This document shows, in pieces, positions 9,325-20,308 of a stretch of DNA of 64,000 nucleotides. Made by a program: the position numbers and the translations under genes. Source of the stretch: an uncultured Verrucomicrobiota bacterium (GTDB lineage Bacteria; Verrucomicrobiota; Verrucomicrobiia; Opitutales; Opitutaceae); NCBI GenBank assembly GCA_903904685.1, contig CAIVDS010000044.1:25105-89104 (forward strand), in the 5' to 3' direction. Every line of letters starts with the position of its first letter. Positions within the stretch are counted from its first letter, which is position 1. The notes beneath the pieces are model-generated. The model was not told the origin of the DNA. It was given only the letters and a program-made list of their open reading frames with translations, and made no database searches.

Positions 9325-11214
9325 ATGATTTATAATAAATCACCCTTTGATGTTATTGTTTGTGGAGCTGGTCATGCAGGCTGCGAAGCCGCATTGGCAG
9401 CTGCACGCATGGGCGCCTCCACCCTGCTCCTCACCGGCAACATCGATACCATCGCCCAGATGAGCTGCAACCCTGCTATCGGCGGTCAGGCCAAAGGGCA
9501 GATGGTCCGCGAAATCGATGCACTTGGCGGTGAGATGGGTATTAATACGGATCTGACTGGCATTCAATTTCGCCTCCTCAATGAATCCAAGGGACCAGCC
9601 GTCCAATCCCCGCGCGCTCAATGTGATAAGAAGGCTTATCAATTTCGCCTCAAACACACCCTAGAGTTACAATCCAATCTTCAGGTCTTCCAAGCCACAG
9701 TAACAGAACTTGTCTTCACGGGCCAGAAAGTCACAGGTGTTCGCACCAACCTCGACATCGAATTTAGCGGGGTAACTGTAGTTGTGACCACCGGCACTTT
9801 CCTCCGTGGGCTCATGCATATCGGCCAAAACAAAAACGAAGGCGGACGGCTAGGTGATTTTAGCTCTAAAACCCTCTCGGCCAGTTTGATTAAAGCTGGC
9901 GTCAAGCTCCACCGATTAAAAACCGGCACCCCTCCCCGACTCCTTGGCCGTAGTTTGAATTTCTCTAAGATGGAAGAGCAGCGCGGCGACGCCTCACCCA
10001 CACTCTTTGCCTTCCACGATACCCGTGATCCGGCAGGCTTGTTCCACGTGGAACAGAATGGCGAACAATACATCGGCTGGCAACCAGGATCCCATCAGGT
10101 TTCCTGTTGGATGACCCACACAACACCTGAGACCGCCCAACTCGTGCGGGACAACCTTCATAAATCTGCCATGTACTCCGGTGAAATTGAAGGTGTCGGA
10201 CCACGTTATTGTCCGAGTATCGAGGACAAGTTTGTCCGTTTTGCTGACAAGCCCCGGCATTTACTATTTCTAGAACCTGAGGGACGATCGACCAATGAAT
10301 ACTATGTCAACGGCCTATCCACATCACTACCGTTTGATATCCAACTCGAAATGGTTCATAGTATACCCGGTCTGGAAAACGCCCAACTGCTGCGTCCAGC
10401 CTATGCCGTTGAATACGATTTCGCGCCACCCACGCAGCTTTATCCATCACTTGAGTCCAGAAAAGTCGAAAATCTATTCTTTGCGGGTCAAATCAACGGA
10501 ACTTCAGGCTATGAAGAAGCCGCCTCACAAGGTCTCATTGCCGGCGTTAATGCAGTCCATAAGGTTCGGCGAGAAGAGCCACTCATCATCGGACGCCACG
10601 AAGCCTATATTGGAGTGCTCATTGATGACTTAGTGACAAAAGGCACCAATGAGCCTTATCGTATGTTTACCAGCCGAGCTGAATATCGGCTGCTCTTTAA
10701 TCACGGCAGCGCCGAACTACGACTGCTACATCATGCCAAAGCCCATAGCCTAGTTTCATCCACAAGGTTAGCCCGCATAGAAGAAAAAAAACGCCAGACT
10801 GACTACTGGATTACTTTTTTTGAAACACATAAAGCGCCAGCCGGGCAGGGAACCTTGGGTGATGTTATCCGCAGCAGCACGATGGGCGGAGGAGCGATGC
10901 CTGAATTTCCTGTTGAATTTTCCTCCCAAAGCGAAGCCTTGCGCCAAGAAGTCATGTATCGCGTCGGCTACCAAGGTTACCTCGCCCGTGAGCAGCGCCA
11001 AATCAAGAAGTTGAGTCAGATCGAGAAGATTAAAATCCCCCCCTCTATAGACTTCATGCAAGTACGCGGGCTACGGAAAGAATGCGCCATTAAACTTTCT
11101 GCGACAAAACCTTATACGCTTGGACAGGCCAGCCGTATCAGCGGCGTTAACCCGTCTGATATCAGCATTCTAATGGTCTTAATCGAAGCGAGCAGGGGAG
11201 GAGCCAAGCGGTAA
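9325..11214 (+). CDS. mnmG: tRNA uridine-5-carboxymethylaminomethyl modification enzyme MnmG (GidA)
   Basis: A 629-residue FAD protein and partner of MnmE. It begins with the dinucleotide-binding motif CGAGHAGCEAALAAARMG (residues 13-30) and has the family signatures CNPAIGGQAKGQMVREIDALGGEMG, GRLGDFSSKTLS, LKTGTPPRL and NGTSGYEEAASQG, with YRMFTSRAEYRL before the C-terminal MnmE-binding region. Length and motifs are standard. Base composition is lower in GC than in the atp operon downstream. Confidence 0.97.
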   Translation: MIYNKSPFDVIVCGAGHAGCEAALAAARMGASTLLLTGNIDTIAQMSCNPAIGGQAKGQMVREIDALGGEMGINTDLTGIQFRLLNESKGPAVQSPRAQCDKKAYQFRLKHTLELQSNLQVFQATVTELVFTGQKVTGVRTNLDIEFSGVTVVVTTGTFLRGLMHIGQNKNEGGRLGDFSSKTLSASLIKAGVKLHRLKTGTPPRLLGRSLNFSKMEEQRGDASPTLFAFHDTRDPAGLFHVEQNGEQYIGWQPGSHQVSCWMTHTTPETAQLVRDNLHKSAMYSGEIEGVGPRYCPSIEDKFVRFADKPRHLLFLEPEGRSTNEYYVNGLSTSLPFDIQLEMVHSIPGLENAQLLRPAYAVEYDFAPPTQLYPSLESRKVENLFFAGQINGTSGYEEAASQGLIAGVNAVHKVRREEPLIIGRHEAYIGVLIDDLVTKGTNEPYRMFTSRAEYRLLFNHGSAELRLLHHAKAHSLVSSTRLARIEEKKRQTDYWITFFETHKAPAGQGTLGDVIRSSTMGGGAMPEFPVEFSSQSEALRQEVMYRVGYQGYLAREQRQIKKLSQIEKIKIPPSIDFMQVRGLRKECAIKLSATKPYTLGQASRISGVNPSDISILMVLIEASRGGAKR

Positions 11215-11407
11215 ATTCCCTGGTGAAATCACCATGACTCAGGCTCAGTTTGATTGTGGCATCCATTTACCCAGCATCGGGATCTACCACCATCCGTAGT
11301 TCTAATATAATCATACTCTTGAGACAACCTAGTGTAGTTATAACATTTGTGAAACACACCTGAAGTTTACTAGATACTTCTCGTTCGTTGGGGTAAAATA
11401 CCATTGC

Positions 11408-11608
11408 GTGATCGAGCCTAAACCAAAAGAATCCTCGTAGTTGACGATGAATCTGACGTCACCGAACTCGTAGCCTATCACCTCAAAGCCAAAGGATTTC
11501 AGGTCGAAGTAATCAACAATCCCAAAGCAGCATAGGCACAGCCCATTCATTGTTACCTGATTGTTCTGCAATAAAAATTATGGCGGATTATCTACTCAAA
11601 TTATTTTC
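11408..11608 (+). pseudogene. phoB: Decayed phoB-type response regulator (receiver-domain remnant)
   Basis: Part of a 394-base stretch without an intact gene (11215-11608). From the GTG at 11408 the frame reads VIEPKP. After a shift in a run of A the text is KRILVVDDESDVTELVAYHL, then KAKGFQVEVINNPKAA and a stop at 11533. The next frame gives IGTAHSLLPD and then LIVL, where VLD would hold the phosphoacceptor Asp. These pieces follow a PhoB receiver in order but need at least three frameshifts, and the DNA-binding domain is absent. phoR starts where it ends. No feature was recognised in 11215-11407. Confidence 0.8.
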
Positions 11609-12880
11609 ATGCCTATCTTCATCACATTATTTCTAGCTGCAGCTCTTGGCGTGACATTAATCAAACTGCATAATCACCAGCACGCGATTCGCAGGCTCCA
11701 CCAGTCGTTGCTTAAAAAACAACCCTTCCTGCGCGAAAACCGGCCTGGCCTGTCAGGCACAGTTTGGGACCAACTCTGCTCGCTCAGCAACGATCTCATC
11801 ACCGAAGTTGCTCATCTCCAGCAGCTCCGAAACGGCCAACTCGCGCAACTTGAAGCCACTTTAGGTAGTCTGCAGGAAGCGGTATTGATCGTCGATTCAA
11901 ACAACTATATCCTACTTGGGAACAAGGCATTGCAGGACATATTTCCACAGGCTGTAAACATACTTGGACAACGTTTGGAGCTTGTCCTTCACAGCGTCGC
12001 CTTTCTTAACTACGTCGAAGCTGTCCGGCGTAGCGCTGGACAACCCCAGCATGAAATCGAATTTATTAATGGAGTCATTTCTACTTGGGTCGAGGTGACT
12101 GGGGCGACAATCCAAACGATGAACGACCAAAAAGCACCATGGACACTTTTTGTTCTACACAACATCACCAAGCAGAAAAAACTCGCAGCTGTACGCAAAG
12201 AATTTGTCGCCAATGTTTCGCACGAATTACGTACCCCCCTCAGCGTGATTAAGGGATACGTTGAAACATTGGTCGATGGGGCTGAGGACATTCCCGCAGA
12301 AGACCGAGCACGATTTCTAAAAACCATCCAACGCCACACCGAACGGCTAAACTCACTTTTAGAAGATCTCTTGGCGCTTTCTCGCCTCGAGTCGATCAAC
12401 CCAGGCATTCGACGTGAGCCGGTTGATCTCAACACCCTATTTTCAAATATCATAGATGACTACCGGGCCCGACCCACGGGCAAGGCTCATGCACTAGATT
12501 TCATTGCTGACCACGCCATTACAACGGTGCCGATGGATCCCTTAAAAATAACACAAGCCGTTGAAAACTTGATTGATAACGCTCTTAAATATACCCCGAA
12601 AAACTCCAAGATACTTTTGACCGTGACATCGAAAGGCTCAAATGAAGTGATTGTCTGTCTGCAAGACAATGGTCCCGGGATACCCAAGGAAGATATTCCT
12701 CACATCTTTGAACGTTTTTACCGCGTTGATAAAGGCCGCTCCCGTGAAAAAGGCGGCACTGGACTCGGGCTGAGCATTGTGAAACATATCGTTCAGTTGC
12801 ATTCGGGGCGCGTTTGGGTGGAGAGCCAAGAAGGGCAGGGGGCTTCGTTCTTCTTTAGCCTCCCCCTCCATTCCATTTAA
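11609..12880 (+). CDS. phoR: PhoR-like sensor histidine kinase
   Basis: A 424-residue membrane histidine kinase. One N-terminal transmembrane helix (residues 1-20) is followed by a basic linker, a PAS domain (about 85-190), the HisKA box FVANVSHELRTP with phosphoacceptor His205, and a HATPase domain with N box (ENLIDNALKY), G1 (DNGPGIP), F box (IFERFYRVD) and G2 (GGTGLGLSIVK). The order PAS-HisKA-HATPase is that of PhoR, which senses phosphate status with PstSCAB-PhoU. The start is ATG 11609, just before the helix; an upstream TTG/ATG would overlap the phoB remnant. Its usual partner PhoB is degraded, so it must signal to a regulator elsewhere or is itself under relaxed selection. Confidence 0.9.
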   Translation: MPIFITLFLAAALGVTLIKLHNHQHAIRRLHQSLLKKQPFLRENRPGLSGTVWDQLCSLSNDLITEVAHLQQLRNGQLAQLEATLGSLQEAVLIVDSNNYILLGNKALQDIFPQAVNILGQRLELVLHSVAFLNYVEAVRRSAGQPQHEIEFINGVISTWVEVTGATIQTMNDQKAPWTLFVLHNITKQKKLAAVRKEFVANVSHELRTPLSVIKGYVETLVDGAEDIPAEDRARFLKTIQRHTERLNSLLEDLLALSRLESINPGIRREPVDLNTLFSNIIDDYRARPTGKAHALDFIADHAITTVPMDPLKITQAVENLIDNALKYTPKNSKILLTVTSKGSNEVIVCLQDNGPGIPKEDIPHIFERFYRVDKGRSREKGGTGLGLSIVKHIVQLHSGRVWVESQEGQGASFFFSLPLHSI

Positions 12881-12944
12881 ATCATTTTCATCGTCGTTAT
12901 ATTCGATTGAGCACGGGAGCGATATTCCTTTTTTTTAAAACTTC

Positions 12945-13526
12945 ATGCCGCTGGAACAAGCCCATGCCATCGCCGTTTCACGTCTAGCGGCCATCAGCGC
13001 TCAACTCGAACCCCTGCTGCAACCCACTCAGTCCCTTACGCTAGAGATCGGCAGTGGACATGGACACTTTCTCACGGCTTATGCTCAAGCTCACACGGAA
13101 CATTTCTGCATAGGCATCGACCTGCTATCAGACCGCTTAGCGCGCTCACTCCGTAAGTCCCAACGAGCCAAGCTCAATAATATCGCTTGGATTCATGCCG
13201 ATGCAGGACTGTTTCTGCAAGCGTTGCCCGACAAATCATTAGCTGAGATCTTTGTGCTCTTCTCCGACCCATGGCCCAAACGCCGCCATTGGAAAAATCG
13301 TGTGCTTCAACCAAAATTTCTCAGCCTATTGGCCACCAAAGCAGTGCAGGGGGCTCGGCTCTGTTTCCGAACGGACCATTCCCCTTATTTTGCGCAGGCA
13401 AGAGAGTTTGTCGACCAGCACCCCTTGTGGGTTCTGCCGGAAGGTGAAATATGGCCTTTTGAGTTGGCCACTGTTTTTCAGCAACGCGCTCCTGACTACC
13501 AATCGTTCGTGGCCCGCCGAGCGTAA
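12945..13526 (+). CDS. trmB: tRNA (guanine-N7-)-methyltransferase
   Basis: A 193-residue SAM-dependent enzyme that makes m7G46 in tRNA. The SAM-binding motif is LEIGSGHGHFL (residues 32-42), and the signature FSDPWPKRRHWKNRVLQPKFL is followed by a C-terminal RTDH...Y region, all typical of TrmB. It is slightly shorter than many homologues. It starts at ATG 12945, 64 bases after phoR, and may be co-transcribed with it. Confidence 0.93.
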   Translation: MPLEQAHAIAVSRLAAISAQLEPLLQPTQSLTLEIGSGHGHFLTAYAQAHTEHFCIGIDLLSDRLARSLRKSQRAKLNNIAWIHADAGLFLQALPDKSLAEIFVLFSDPWPKRRHWKNRVLQPKFLSLLATKAVQGARLCFRTDHSPYFAQAREFVDQHPLWVLPEGEIWPFELATVFQQRAPDYQSFVARRA

Positions 13527-13661
13527 GCTTGCGCTGAACAAATCACCACAGGCGATCGCACGGATCATTCTATTAATCCGTCTCATTTCAGGTATTGACG
13601 GTGTTTGTCCTGTTTGCCTAGCTGACCCTTTTCATCATCCACACAGCCTGTTTTAGAGCCA

Positions 13662-14525
13662 ATGTCTCGAGTCAAAATCATAGCCCTTTTACTCTCCTTG
13701 CCTATCACCGCATTGCCGGTATTTGCTGCGGGCGAACTTGGCGTGACCAAGTCGGCTGAGACGCTCTTTAAGGTTGGCCCGCTGGTGGTCACCAACAGCA
13801 TGGTGACGAGTTGGATCGTGGCATTCGCTTTGATCGTCATCGTCCGCCTTGTAGTTGGCCGTCCGCAACTAATCCCTTCACGTGGGCAAGCCGTCATAGA
13901 AAATCTCCTTGGTGGCATCCGCGATCTCACAACTCCTATCGTCGGCAAAAAGGTCGCCCTCTACTCTTTCCCGCTGCTCATCACGCTGTTCACCTACATT
14001 CTGATCCAGAACTGGAGCAGCCTCGTCCCGGGTGTCGGCACAATCCACGTGAAGGATAGAGCGGGGGAGTGGGTTCCTTTCATACGCCCGGCCAATGCCG
14101 ATCTCAACGGCACCATCGCCCTCGCGCTCGTCGCCATCACCTGCTGGTTTTACTTTATCATGCGCTTCGCGGGCCCTGCCGCGGTGCTGAAGGATATTTT
14201 CGGCAACAAAGCTAAGAAAAGCGAAATGCCCGCCATGGTCTATTATCCGCTCTTCGTGGTATTCTTCGTTATCGGCATCATCGAGCTCGTCTCGATCGCC
14301 TTCCGCCCGGTTTCGCTATCCTTCCGTCTTTTCGGTAACGTCTTCGGCGGTGAAAACCTGCTTCATGCGATGTCCGCAATATCGAAGTGGGGCCTGCCTA
14401 TTCCTTTCTACTTTCTCGAGTTTATCATCGGCTTCGTACAGGCTCTCGTCTTCACCCTCCTCGTGAGCGTTTACATCGGACTCATCTGCAACCACGGCGG
14501 CAGCGACCACAAGGACGCTCACTAA
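13662..14525 (+). CDS. atpB: ATP synthase F0 subunit a
   Basis: A 287-residue membrane subunit forming the proton half-channels. A signal-like first segment (residues 1-22) precedes five to six transmembrane helices. The essential Arg is visible in SLSFRLFGNVFGGE, and the last helix pair includes FIIGFVQALVFTLLVSVYIG. It opens the atp operon; no atpI is seen in the 135 bases after trmB. Confidence 0.96.
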   Translation: MSRVKIIALLLSLPITALPVFAAGELGVTKSAETLFKVGPLVVTNSMVTSWIVAFALIVIVRLVVGRPQLIPSRGQAVIENLLGGIRDLTTPIVGKKVALYSFPLLITLFTYILIQNWSSLVPGVGTIHVKDRAGEWVPFIRPANADLNGTIALALVAITCWFYFIMRFAGPAAVLKDIFGNKAKKSEMPAMVYYPLFVVFFVIGIIELVSIAFRPVSLSFRLFGNVFGGENLLHAMSAISKWGLPIPFYFLEFIIGFVQALVFTLLVSVYIGLICNHGGSDHKDAH

Positions 14526-14591
14526 CCCTTTCCCGCCGGGAGCGTGGCCCACTGCGCACGGCGGCAACCCAACAAAACCAAAAAAACTACC

Positions 14592-14801
14592 ATGATCACC
14601 ACCATCGCAGAAATGTCCGGCAACATCCAAGGCGGCCTCGGCTGTCTCGGTGCCGCCATCGGCGTCGGCCTCGTCGGCGCAGCCGCCACCGAAGGCGTTG
14701 CCCGCAACCCCGGCGCTTCTGGCTCTATCATCGTTCAGGCTATTCTTGGCATGGCCCTCGCAGAAGCCGTCGCGTTTTACGCGCTCTTCCTCGGCAAGTA
14801 A
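14592..14801 (+). CDS. atpE: ATP synthase F0 subunit c
   Basis: A 69-residue hairpin of two transmembrane helices joined by the polar loop ARNPGA (the conserved R-N/Q-P). The ion-binding Glu lies in MALAEAVAFYALFLG. Helix 1 (GGLGCLGAAIGVGL) lacks the Gln/Glu ligand typical of sodium-type rings, so proton coupling is likely. ATG 14592 gives the standard length; an upstream ATG at 14544 would add a charged non-membrane leader and is rejected. Confidence 0.95.
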   Translation: MITTIAEMSGNIQGGLGCLGAAIGVGLVGAAATEGVARNPGASGSIIVQAILGMALAEAVAFYALFLGK

Positions 14802-14877
14802 TCGTTCCAACGTTTGCCGCACCGATATGCGCTCACGCGTCGGTGCGGCCCCTTTTCCGTCTCCGCACCGTCTTCCC

Positions 14878-15462
14878 ATGCTCTCCATGCTTGTTATCGC
14901 CGAAGTCACCGGCCATGTCGCTGAAACGGCCGCCGCCAACGCGGAAGCCGGCAATGCGTTCACCAAGATCACCGACAGCTTCGGGGTCAGCCTGCCCGAA
15001 ATCCTCGCGCAGATATTGAGCTTCGCCGTGCTGGCGTTTGTCCTCTGGAAATTTGCGTTCAAGCCTGTCCTCGCGACTCTCGATGAACGCCAGCGCAAGA
15101 TCGCCGACGGCCTCCGCTATTCCGAGGAGACCAAGGCGCGTCTCGACGCCGTCCAGCAGGAGAATGCGGACACCTTGAAGCGCGCCCAGATCGAAGCCGC
15201 CAGCATCATTGAACAATCGCGAAAAACTTCCAAGGAACTCGCCGAACGTGAAGCCGCCGCCGCCACTGAACGCGCCAACGCTCTCATCACCAAAGCGCAG
15301 CAGGCCATCGAACTCGAAAAGCAGAAAATGCTCGATGAAGCCCGCGTGGAAATCTCCCGCCTTGTCATCGCCACCACCCAGCGCGTCCTCGCCAAGGAAC
15401 TCAGCGACGCCGACCGCAGCCGTTACAACGACGCTGCCGCCCGCGAGCTTGCCTCCGTTTAA
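14878..15462 (+). CDS. atpF: ATP synthase F0 subunit b
   Basis: A 194-residue peripheral-stalk subunit. An N-terminal segment leads into one transmembrane helix (about residues 42-62, ILAQILSFAVLAFVLWKFAF), then PVLATLDERQRKI and a long Ala/Glu/Lys-rich coiled coil that dimerises and binds delta. ATG 14878 or 14887 are both possible starts. The longer frame reaching back over atpE is an artefact. It lies 6 bases before atpH. Confidence 0.92.
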   Translation: MLSMLVIAEVTGHVAETAAANAEAGNAFTKITDSFGVSLPEILAQILSFAVLAFVLWKFAFKPVLATLDERQRKIADGLRYSEETKARLDAVQQENADTLKRAQIEAASIIEQSRKTSKELAEREAAAATERANALITKAQQAIELEKQKMLDEARVEISRLVIATTQRVLAKELSDADRSRYNDAAARELASV

Positions 15463-15468
15463 CCCATC

Positions 15469-15864
15469 ATGGCGTCCGGCAAAAAACAGATTCACCAGCT
15501 CGCGCGTCAGCTCTTTAAGCTGAGCCTCATTGACGGCGTTCTCTCCGGCGAACGCGTGGCGGGCGTGCTCGCCTACATTGAAAAACATCCGCCTGCCAAG
15601 CCCGTCGCCGTGCTCGTCGCCTACCGCCGCCTTGTTGCCATCGAGGTCGCAAAAGGTCTGGCCGTCGTCGAACATTCCGGTCCCGTCAGTGAAGCCACTC
15701 TCCAGGCCATCGCTTCCTCGATGACCGTTCGCTACCGGCGCCCCGTCATCGCCCGCGCCAAGGCCAACTCATCCCTCCTCGCCGGACTCCTCATCCGCAT
15801 CGGTGACGATGTTTATGAAGCCTCGGTCGCCGGCCAGCTCGCCGCCCTGTCTGCTTCCGCCTGA
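15469..15864 (+). CDS. atpH: ATP synthase F1 subunit delta (short form)
   Basis: A 131-residue protein, about 45 residues shorter than typical delta subunits. The C-terminal segment SSLLAGLLIRIGDDVYEASVAGQL matches the delta signature (G-G-x-x-I-x-x-G-D-x-x-x-D-x-S), and the N-terminal helical bundle appears reduced. Position between atpF and atpA supports the call. It joins the b-subunit stalk to the F1 head. Confidence 0.85.
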   Translation: MASGKKQIHQLARQLFKLSLIDGVLSGERVAGVLAYIEKHPPAKPVAVLVAYRRLVAIEVAKGLAVVEHSGPVSEATLQAIASSMTVRYRRPVIARAKANSSLLAGLLIRIGDDVYEASVAGQLAALSASA

Positions 15865-15903
15865 TTTTCCCCGTACCTTTCAAAAACCAAACCCTCACGT
15901 CGC

Positions 15904-17430
15904 ATGTCCACGGTCATTGAACAAATCGAACAACAGATCGCGAAGCTTTCCAACAAAGCCATCCGCAAGAATACCGGAGTCATCCGAACAGTCGCCGATG
16001 GCGTCGCCAAAATCGACGGCCTTTCAGAGGTGATGTATAATGAGATGGTGCAGTTCCCCGGCGGTGTCATCGGCATCGCGCTGAACCTCGAAACCGACGA
16101 AGTCGGCTGCGTCGTCCTAGGCGATGTTTCCCAGCTCAAGGAAGGCGACGAAGTCCAAACCACCGGCAAGCTCCTCTCGATTCCCGTCGGCAAAGCCCTC
16201 CTCGGCCGCGTTGTGGACGCCCTTGGCAATCCCGTCGATGGCAAAGGCCCTATTGCCGCCACCGAAACTTATCCCGTGGAGCGCATCGCGCCTGGTATAA
16301 TCGTGCGCAAATCCGTTTCCCAGCCGCTCTTCACCGGCATCATGGCCATCGATTCCATGATTCCCATCGGCCGTGGCCAGCGCGAACTCATCATAGGGGA
16401 CCGCGGCACCGGCAAGACCACTATCGCGATCGACACGATCATCAACCAGGCGAAAATCAACAAGGTCGGCCTCGCTTCCGGCGACCCCAAGTTCCGTCCC
16501 GTTTATTCCATCTACGTCGCGGTCGGCCAGAAAAACTCCAATATCGTCCGCACGCTGGGCGCCCTTGAGGTCGCCGGCGCGCTGGAGTTTACCGTCATCG
16601 TCGGAGCGCCCGCCGCCGACAATGCCGCCAACCAATACATCGCGCCCTTCTCAGGCGCCGCCATCGGCGAATGGTTCATGGAAAACGGCATGGACGCCCT
16701 CATCGTGTATGATGATCTTTCCAAGCACGCAGTCGCCTATCGGCAGATCTCGCTCATCTTGAAACGTCCCTCCGGCCGCGAGGCTTATCCCGGCGACGTG
16801 TTCTACCTGCACTCCCGTCTGCTCGAACGCGCCGCTCGCCTTGACGGCAAAGGCTCGCTCACCGCGTTGCCCATCATCGAGACGCAGGCTGGCGACGTTT
16901 CCGCTTACATCCCGACCAACGTGATCTCGATCACCGACGGCCAGATCTTCCTCGAAACCGACCTTTTCAACCAAGGCATCCGGCCCGCCGTATCAGTCGG
17001 TCTCTCCGTTTCGCGCGTCGGTTCCGCCGCGCAAATCAAGGCCACCAAGCAAGTCGGCGGCAAACTCACGGGCGAGCTCGCCCAGTTCCGCGAACTCGCG
17101 GCCTTCGCCCAATTCGGCTCCGACCTCGACGCCAAGACCAAGGCCCAGCTCGACCGCGGCGGCCGCATCGTCGAACTCTTCAAGCAGCCCGCCTTCAACC
17201 CGCTCCCCATCGAGCAGCAGGTCGTCACCCTCTGGGCCATTCAGAAAGGCTACTACGACGGCCTCGACATCAAGAAGGTCAACGTCGCCGCCGTTTCCAT
17301 CCGCGAGTTTTTCGTCACCCGCAAGGATGCGCTCCTCACGGAAATCCGCACCAAGGCCGCCCTCGACAAAGATCTCGAAGCCAAGATTGAGGCCGCCATG
17401 AACGAGTGGAAACCTACCTTTGCCGCCTAA
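15904..17430 (+). CDS. atpA: ATP synthase F1 subunit alpha
   Basis: A 508-residue non-catalytic nucleotide-binding subunit. It contains the Walker A motif GDRGTGKT (about residue 169), [18 protein letters not shown], the [20 protein letters not shown] segment, and the ATPase alpha/beta signature [14 protein letters not shown]. Length and order are normal. The stop is followed 28 bases later by the GTG of atpG. Confidence 0.98.
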   Translation: MSTVIEQIEQQIAKLSNKAIRKNTGVIRTVADGVAKIDGLSEVMYNEMVQFPGGVIGIALNLETDEVGCVVLGDVSQLKEGDEVQTTGKLLSIPVGKALLGRVVDALGNPVDGKGPIAATETYPVERIAPGIIVRKSVSQPLFTGIMAIDSMIPIGRGQRELIIGDRGTGKTTIAIDTIINQAKINKVGLASGDPKFRPVYSIYVAVGQKNSNIVRTLGALEVAGALEFTVIVGAPAADNAANQYIAPFSGAAIGEWFMENGMDALIVYDDLSKHAVAYRQISLILKRPSGREAYPGDVFYLHSRLLERAARLDGKGSLTALPIIETQAGDVSAYIPTNVISITDGQIFLETDLFNQGIRPAVSVGLSVSRVGSAAQIKATKQVGGKLTGELAQFRELAAFAQFGSDLDAKTKAQLDRGGRIVELFKQPAFNPLPIEQQVVTLWAIQKGYYDGLDIKKVNVAAVSIREFFVTRKDALLTEIRTKAALDKDLEAKIEAAMNEWKPTFAA

Positions 17431-17458
17431 TCGCCCCGCGTTCACTTTCTAAAACATC

Positions 17459-18340
17459 GTGGCCTCCACACGCGACATCCGCCGCCGCATCAAGTCGGTC
17501 AAGAACACCCGCCAGATCACCAAGGCGATGGAGCTGGTGGCTGCCTCGAAGATGAAGAAGGCGCAACAGGCAGCCCTCGCAAGCCGGCCTTACGCGCAGT
17601 TGCTCGCCAAGATCCTCGTGGCCTTGGCTCCCAACACGAGCGAACAGCTCCATCCGTTCCTAGTCCGCCGCACCGTAAAGACCCGCGGCATTCTCCTCAT
17701 CACGTCGGACAAGGGTCTCTGCGGTCCGCTCAACGCCAATCTTTTCAAGATTGTCGCCGAGATCAAGACACCCGCCAAGTTCTACTCGGTCGGACGCAAG
17801 GGCACGCAATTCCTCGCCCGTACTAAACGCGATCTCATCGCCGATTTCCCCGTGCAGGACCGAGCCCCGTTCAGTGAGGTCAAAGTCGCGATCGATTTCG
17901 TTGTGAAGCAGTATCTCGAAGGTGTCATCGACACCATCGAGATTGTCTATCCTCGCTTCAAAAACACCCTCGTGCAAGAGCCGGTCATTCGTCCCGTGCT
18001 ACCGCTCGACAACCTCCGTCAGTTCATCGAAAGCATCCAACGCCACGCCGGCGCGGTTGCAGAGGAGGAGATCAACAGCCAGCGCCTCTTCCATTTTGAA
18101 CCCAGCGCTGAATCCGTCCTCAATGCGCTACTCCCGTTTTACGTCCACCGCGAGATTTACCAGTTTGTGCTCTCGACCCGCGCCTCCGAGCACAGCGCTC
18201 GCATGGTGGCGATGAAGACAGCCAAGGATAACGCCACCAAGCTCGTCGGCGAACTCACCCTCGAATACAATAAGGCCCGTCAGGCCGCGATCACCCAAGA
18301 AATCCTTGAGATCGCCGCTTCATCGTTCTCGTCCGCGTGA
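17459..18340 (+). CDS. atpG: ATP synthase F1 subunit gamma
   Basis: A 293-residue central rotor shaft. The N-terminal helix MASTRDIRRRIKSVKNTRQI and the AMELVAASKMKKAQ segment are family hallmarks; the C-terminal helix has ARMVAMKTAKDNA, LTLEYNKARQAAITQEILEI. It starts with GTG at 17459. Between the two helices is the Rossmann-like domain with LLITSDKGLCGPLN. Confidence 0.97.
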   Translation: MASTRDIRRRIKSVKNTRQITKAMELVAASKMKKAQQAALASRPYAQLLAKILVALAPNTSEQLHPFLVRRTVKTRGILLITSDKGLCGPLNANLFKIVAEIKTPAKFYSVGRKGTQFLARTKRDLIADFPVQDRAPFSEVKVAIDFVVKQYLEGVIDTIEIVYPRFKNTLVQEPVIRPVLPLDNLRQFIESIQRHAGAVAEEEINSQRLFHFEPSAESVLNALLPFYVHREIYQFVLSTRASEHSARMVAMKTAKDNATKLVGELTLEYNKARQAAITQEILEIAASSFSSA

Positions 18341-18359
18341 TCGTCTCCAATTCCTTTAA

Positions 18360-19801
<1,442 letters not shown>

Positions 19802-19806
19802 CCGTC

Positions 19807-20214
19807 ATGGCTCTCACGCTCGAAATCGTTACGCCCGAAGCCCGGGTTTACTCCGGCCCCATCGATACGGTCGTCATCCCAACCGTCATGGGGGAGATCG
19901 GCATTCTGCCCGGACATATCCCGTTGATCACGCAGATGACCGAAGGGGAACTTCGCGTGACCAAAGACGGCAAAGTGCAGATTCTCGTGGTCGGTACTGG
20001 TTTCGCCCAAATCGACGGAGACAAAGTCTCGGTGCTCGCCGAGCCCGCCATCGCACTTGAAAAAATCGATGAACACGCCGTCGAAACCGCATTGCAACGC
20101 GCCCAAGACGCCCTGAAAGCTAAGGACGCCTTAGAGCCAGCCGAGATCGAACGCCTTGAAAGTGTCGTTCGCTTCTCTGTCGCCCAACTCACCGTAAAAC
20201 GTCGCGGGCGGTAA
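19807..20214 (+). CDS. atpC: ATP synthase F1 subunit epsilon
   Basis: A 135-residue subunit of the central stalk. The N-terminal beta sandwich contains TPEARVYSGPIDTVVIPTVMGEIGILPGHIPLIT, the family signature, and the C-terminal part is a two-helix hairpin rich in Ala/Glu. It starts 5 bases after atpD and ends the operon before a strong terminator. Confidence 0.96.
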   Translation: MALTLEIVTPEARVYSGPIDTVVIPTVMGEIGILPGHIPLITQMTEGELRVTKDGKVQILVVGTGFAQIDGDKVSVLAEPAIALEKIDEHAVETALQRAQDALKAKDALEPAEIERLESVVRFSVAQLTVKRRGR

Positions 20215-20238
20215 TGTCTTTGCTGTCAGGTTGACGGC

Positions 20239-20270
20239 AAAAGCGCGTCCTTCACCAGACGCGCTTTTTT
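20239..20270 (+). terminator. Terminator of the atp operon
   Basis: The stem agcgcgtc / gacgcgct with an 8-base loop is flanked by AAAA upstream and a T tract downstream. It lies 25 bases after atpC and 39 bases before the convergent thioredoxin-like gene, so it may act in both directions. Confidence 0.9.
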
Positions 20271-20308
20271 ACCGTACAAAATAGGCCTCACGCCGCTCCT
20301 CGGACAGC

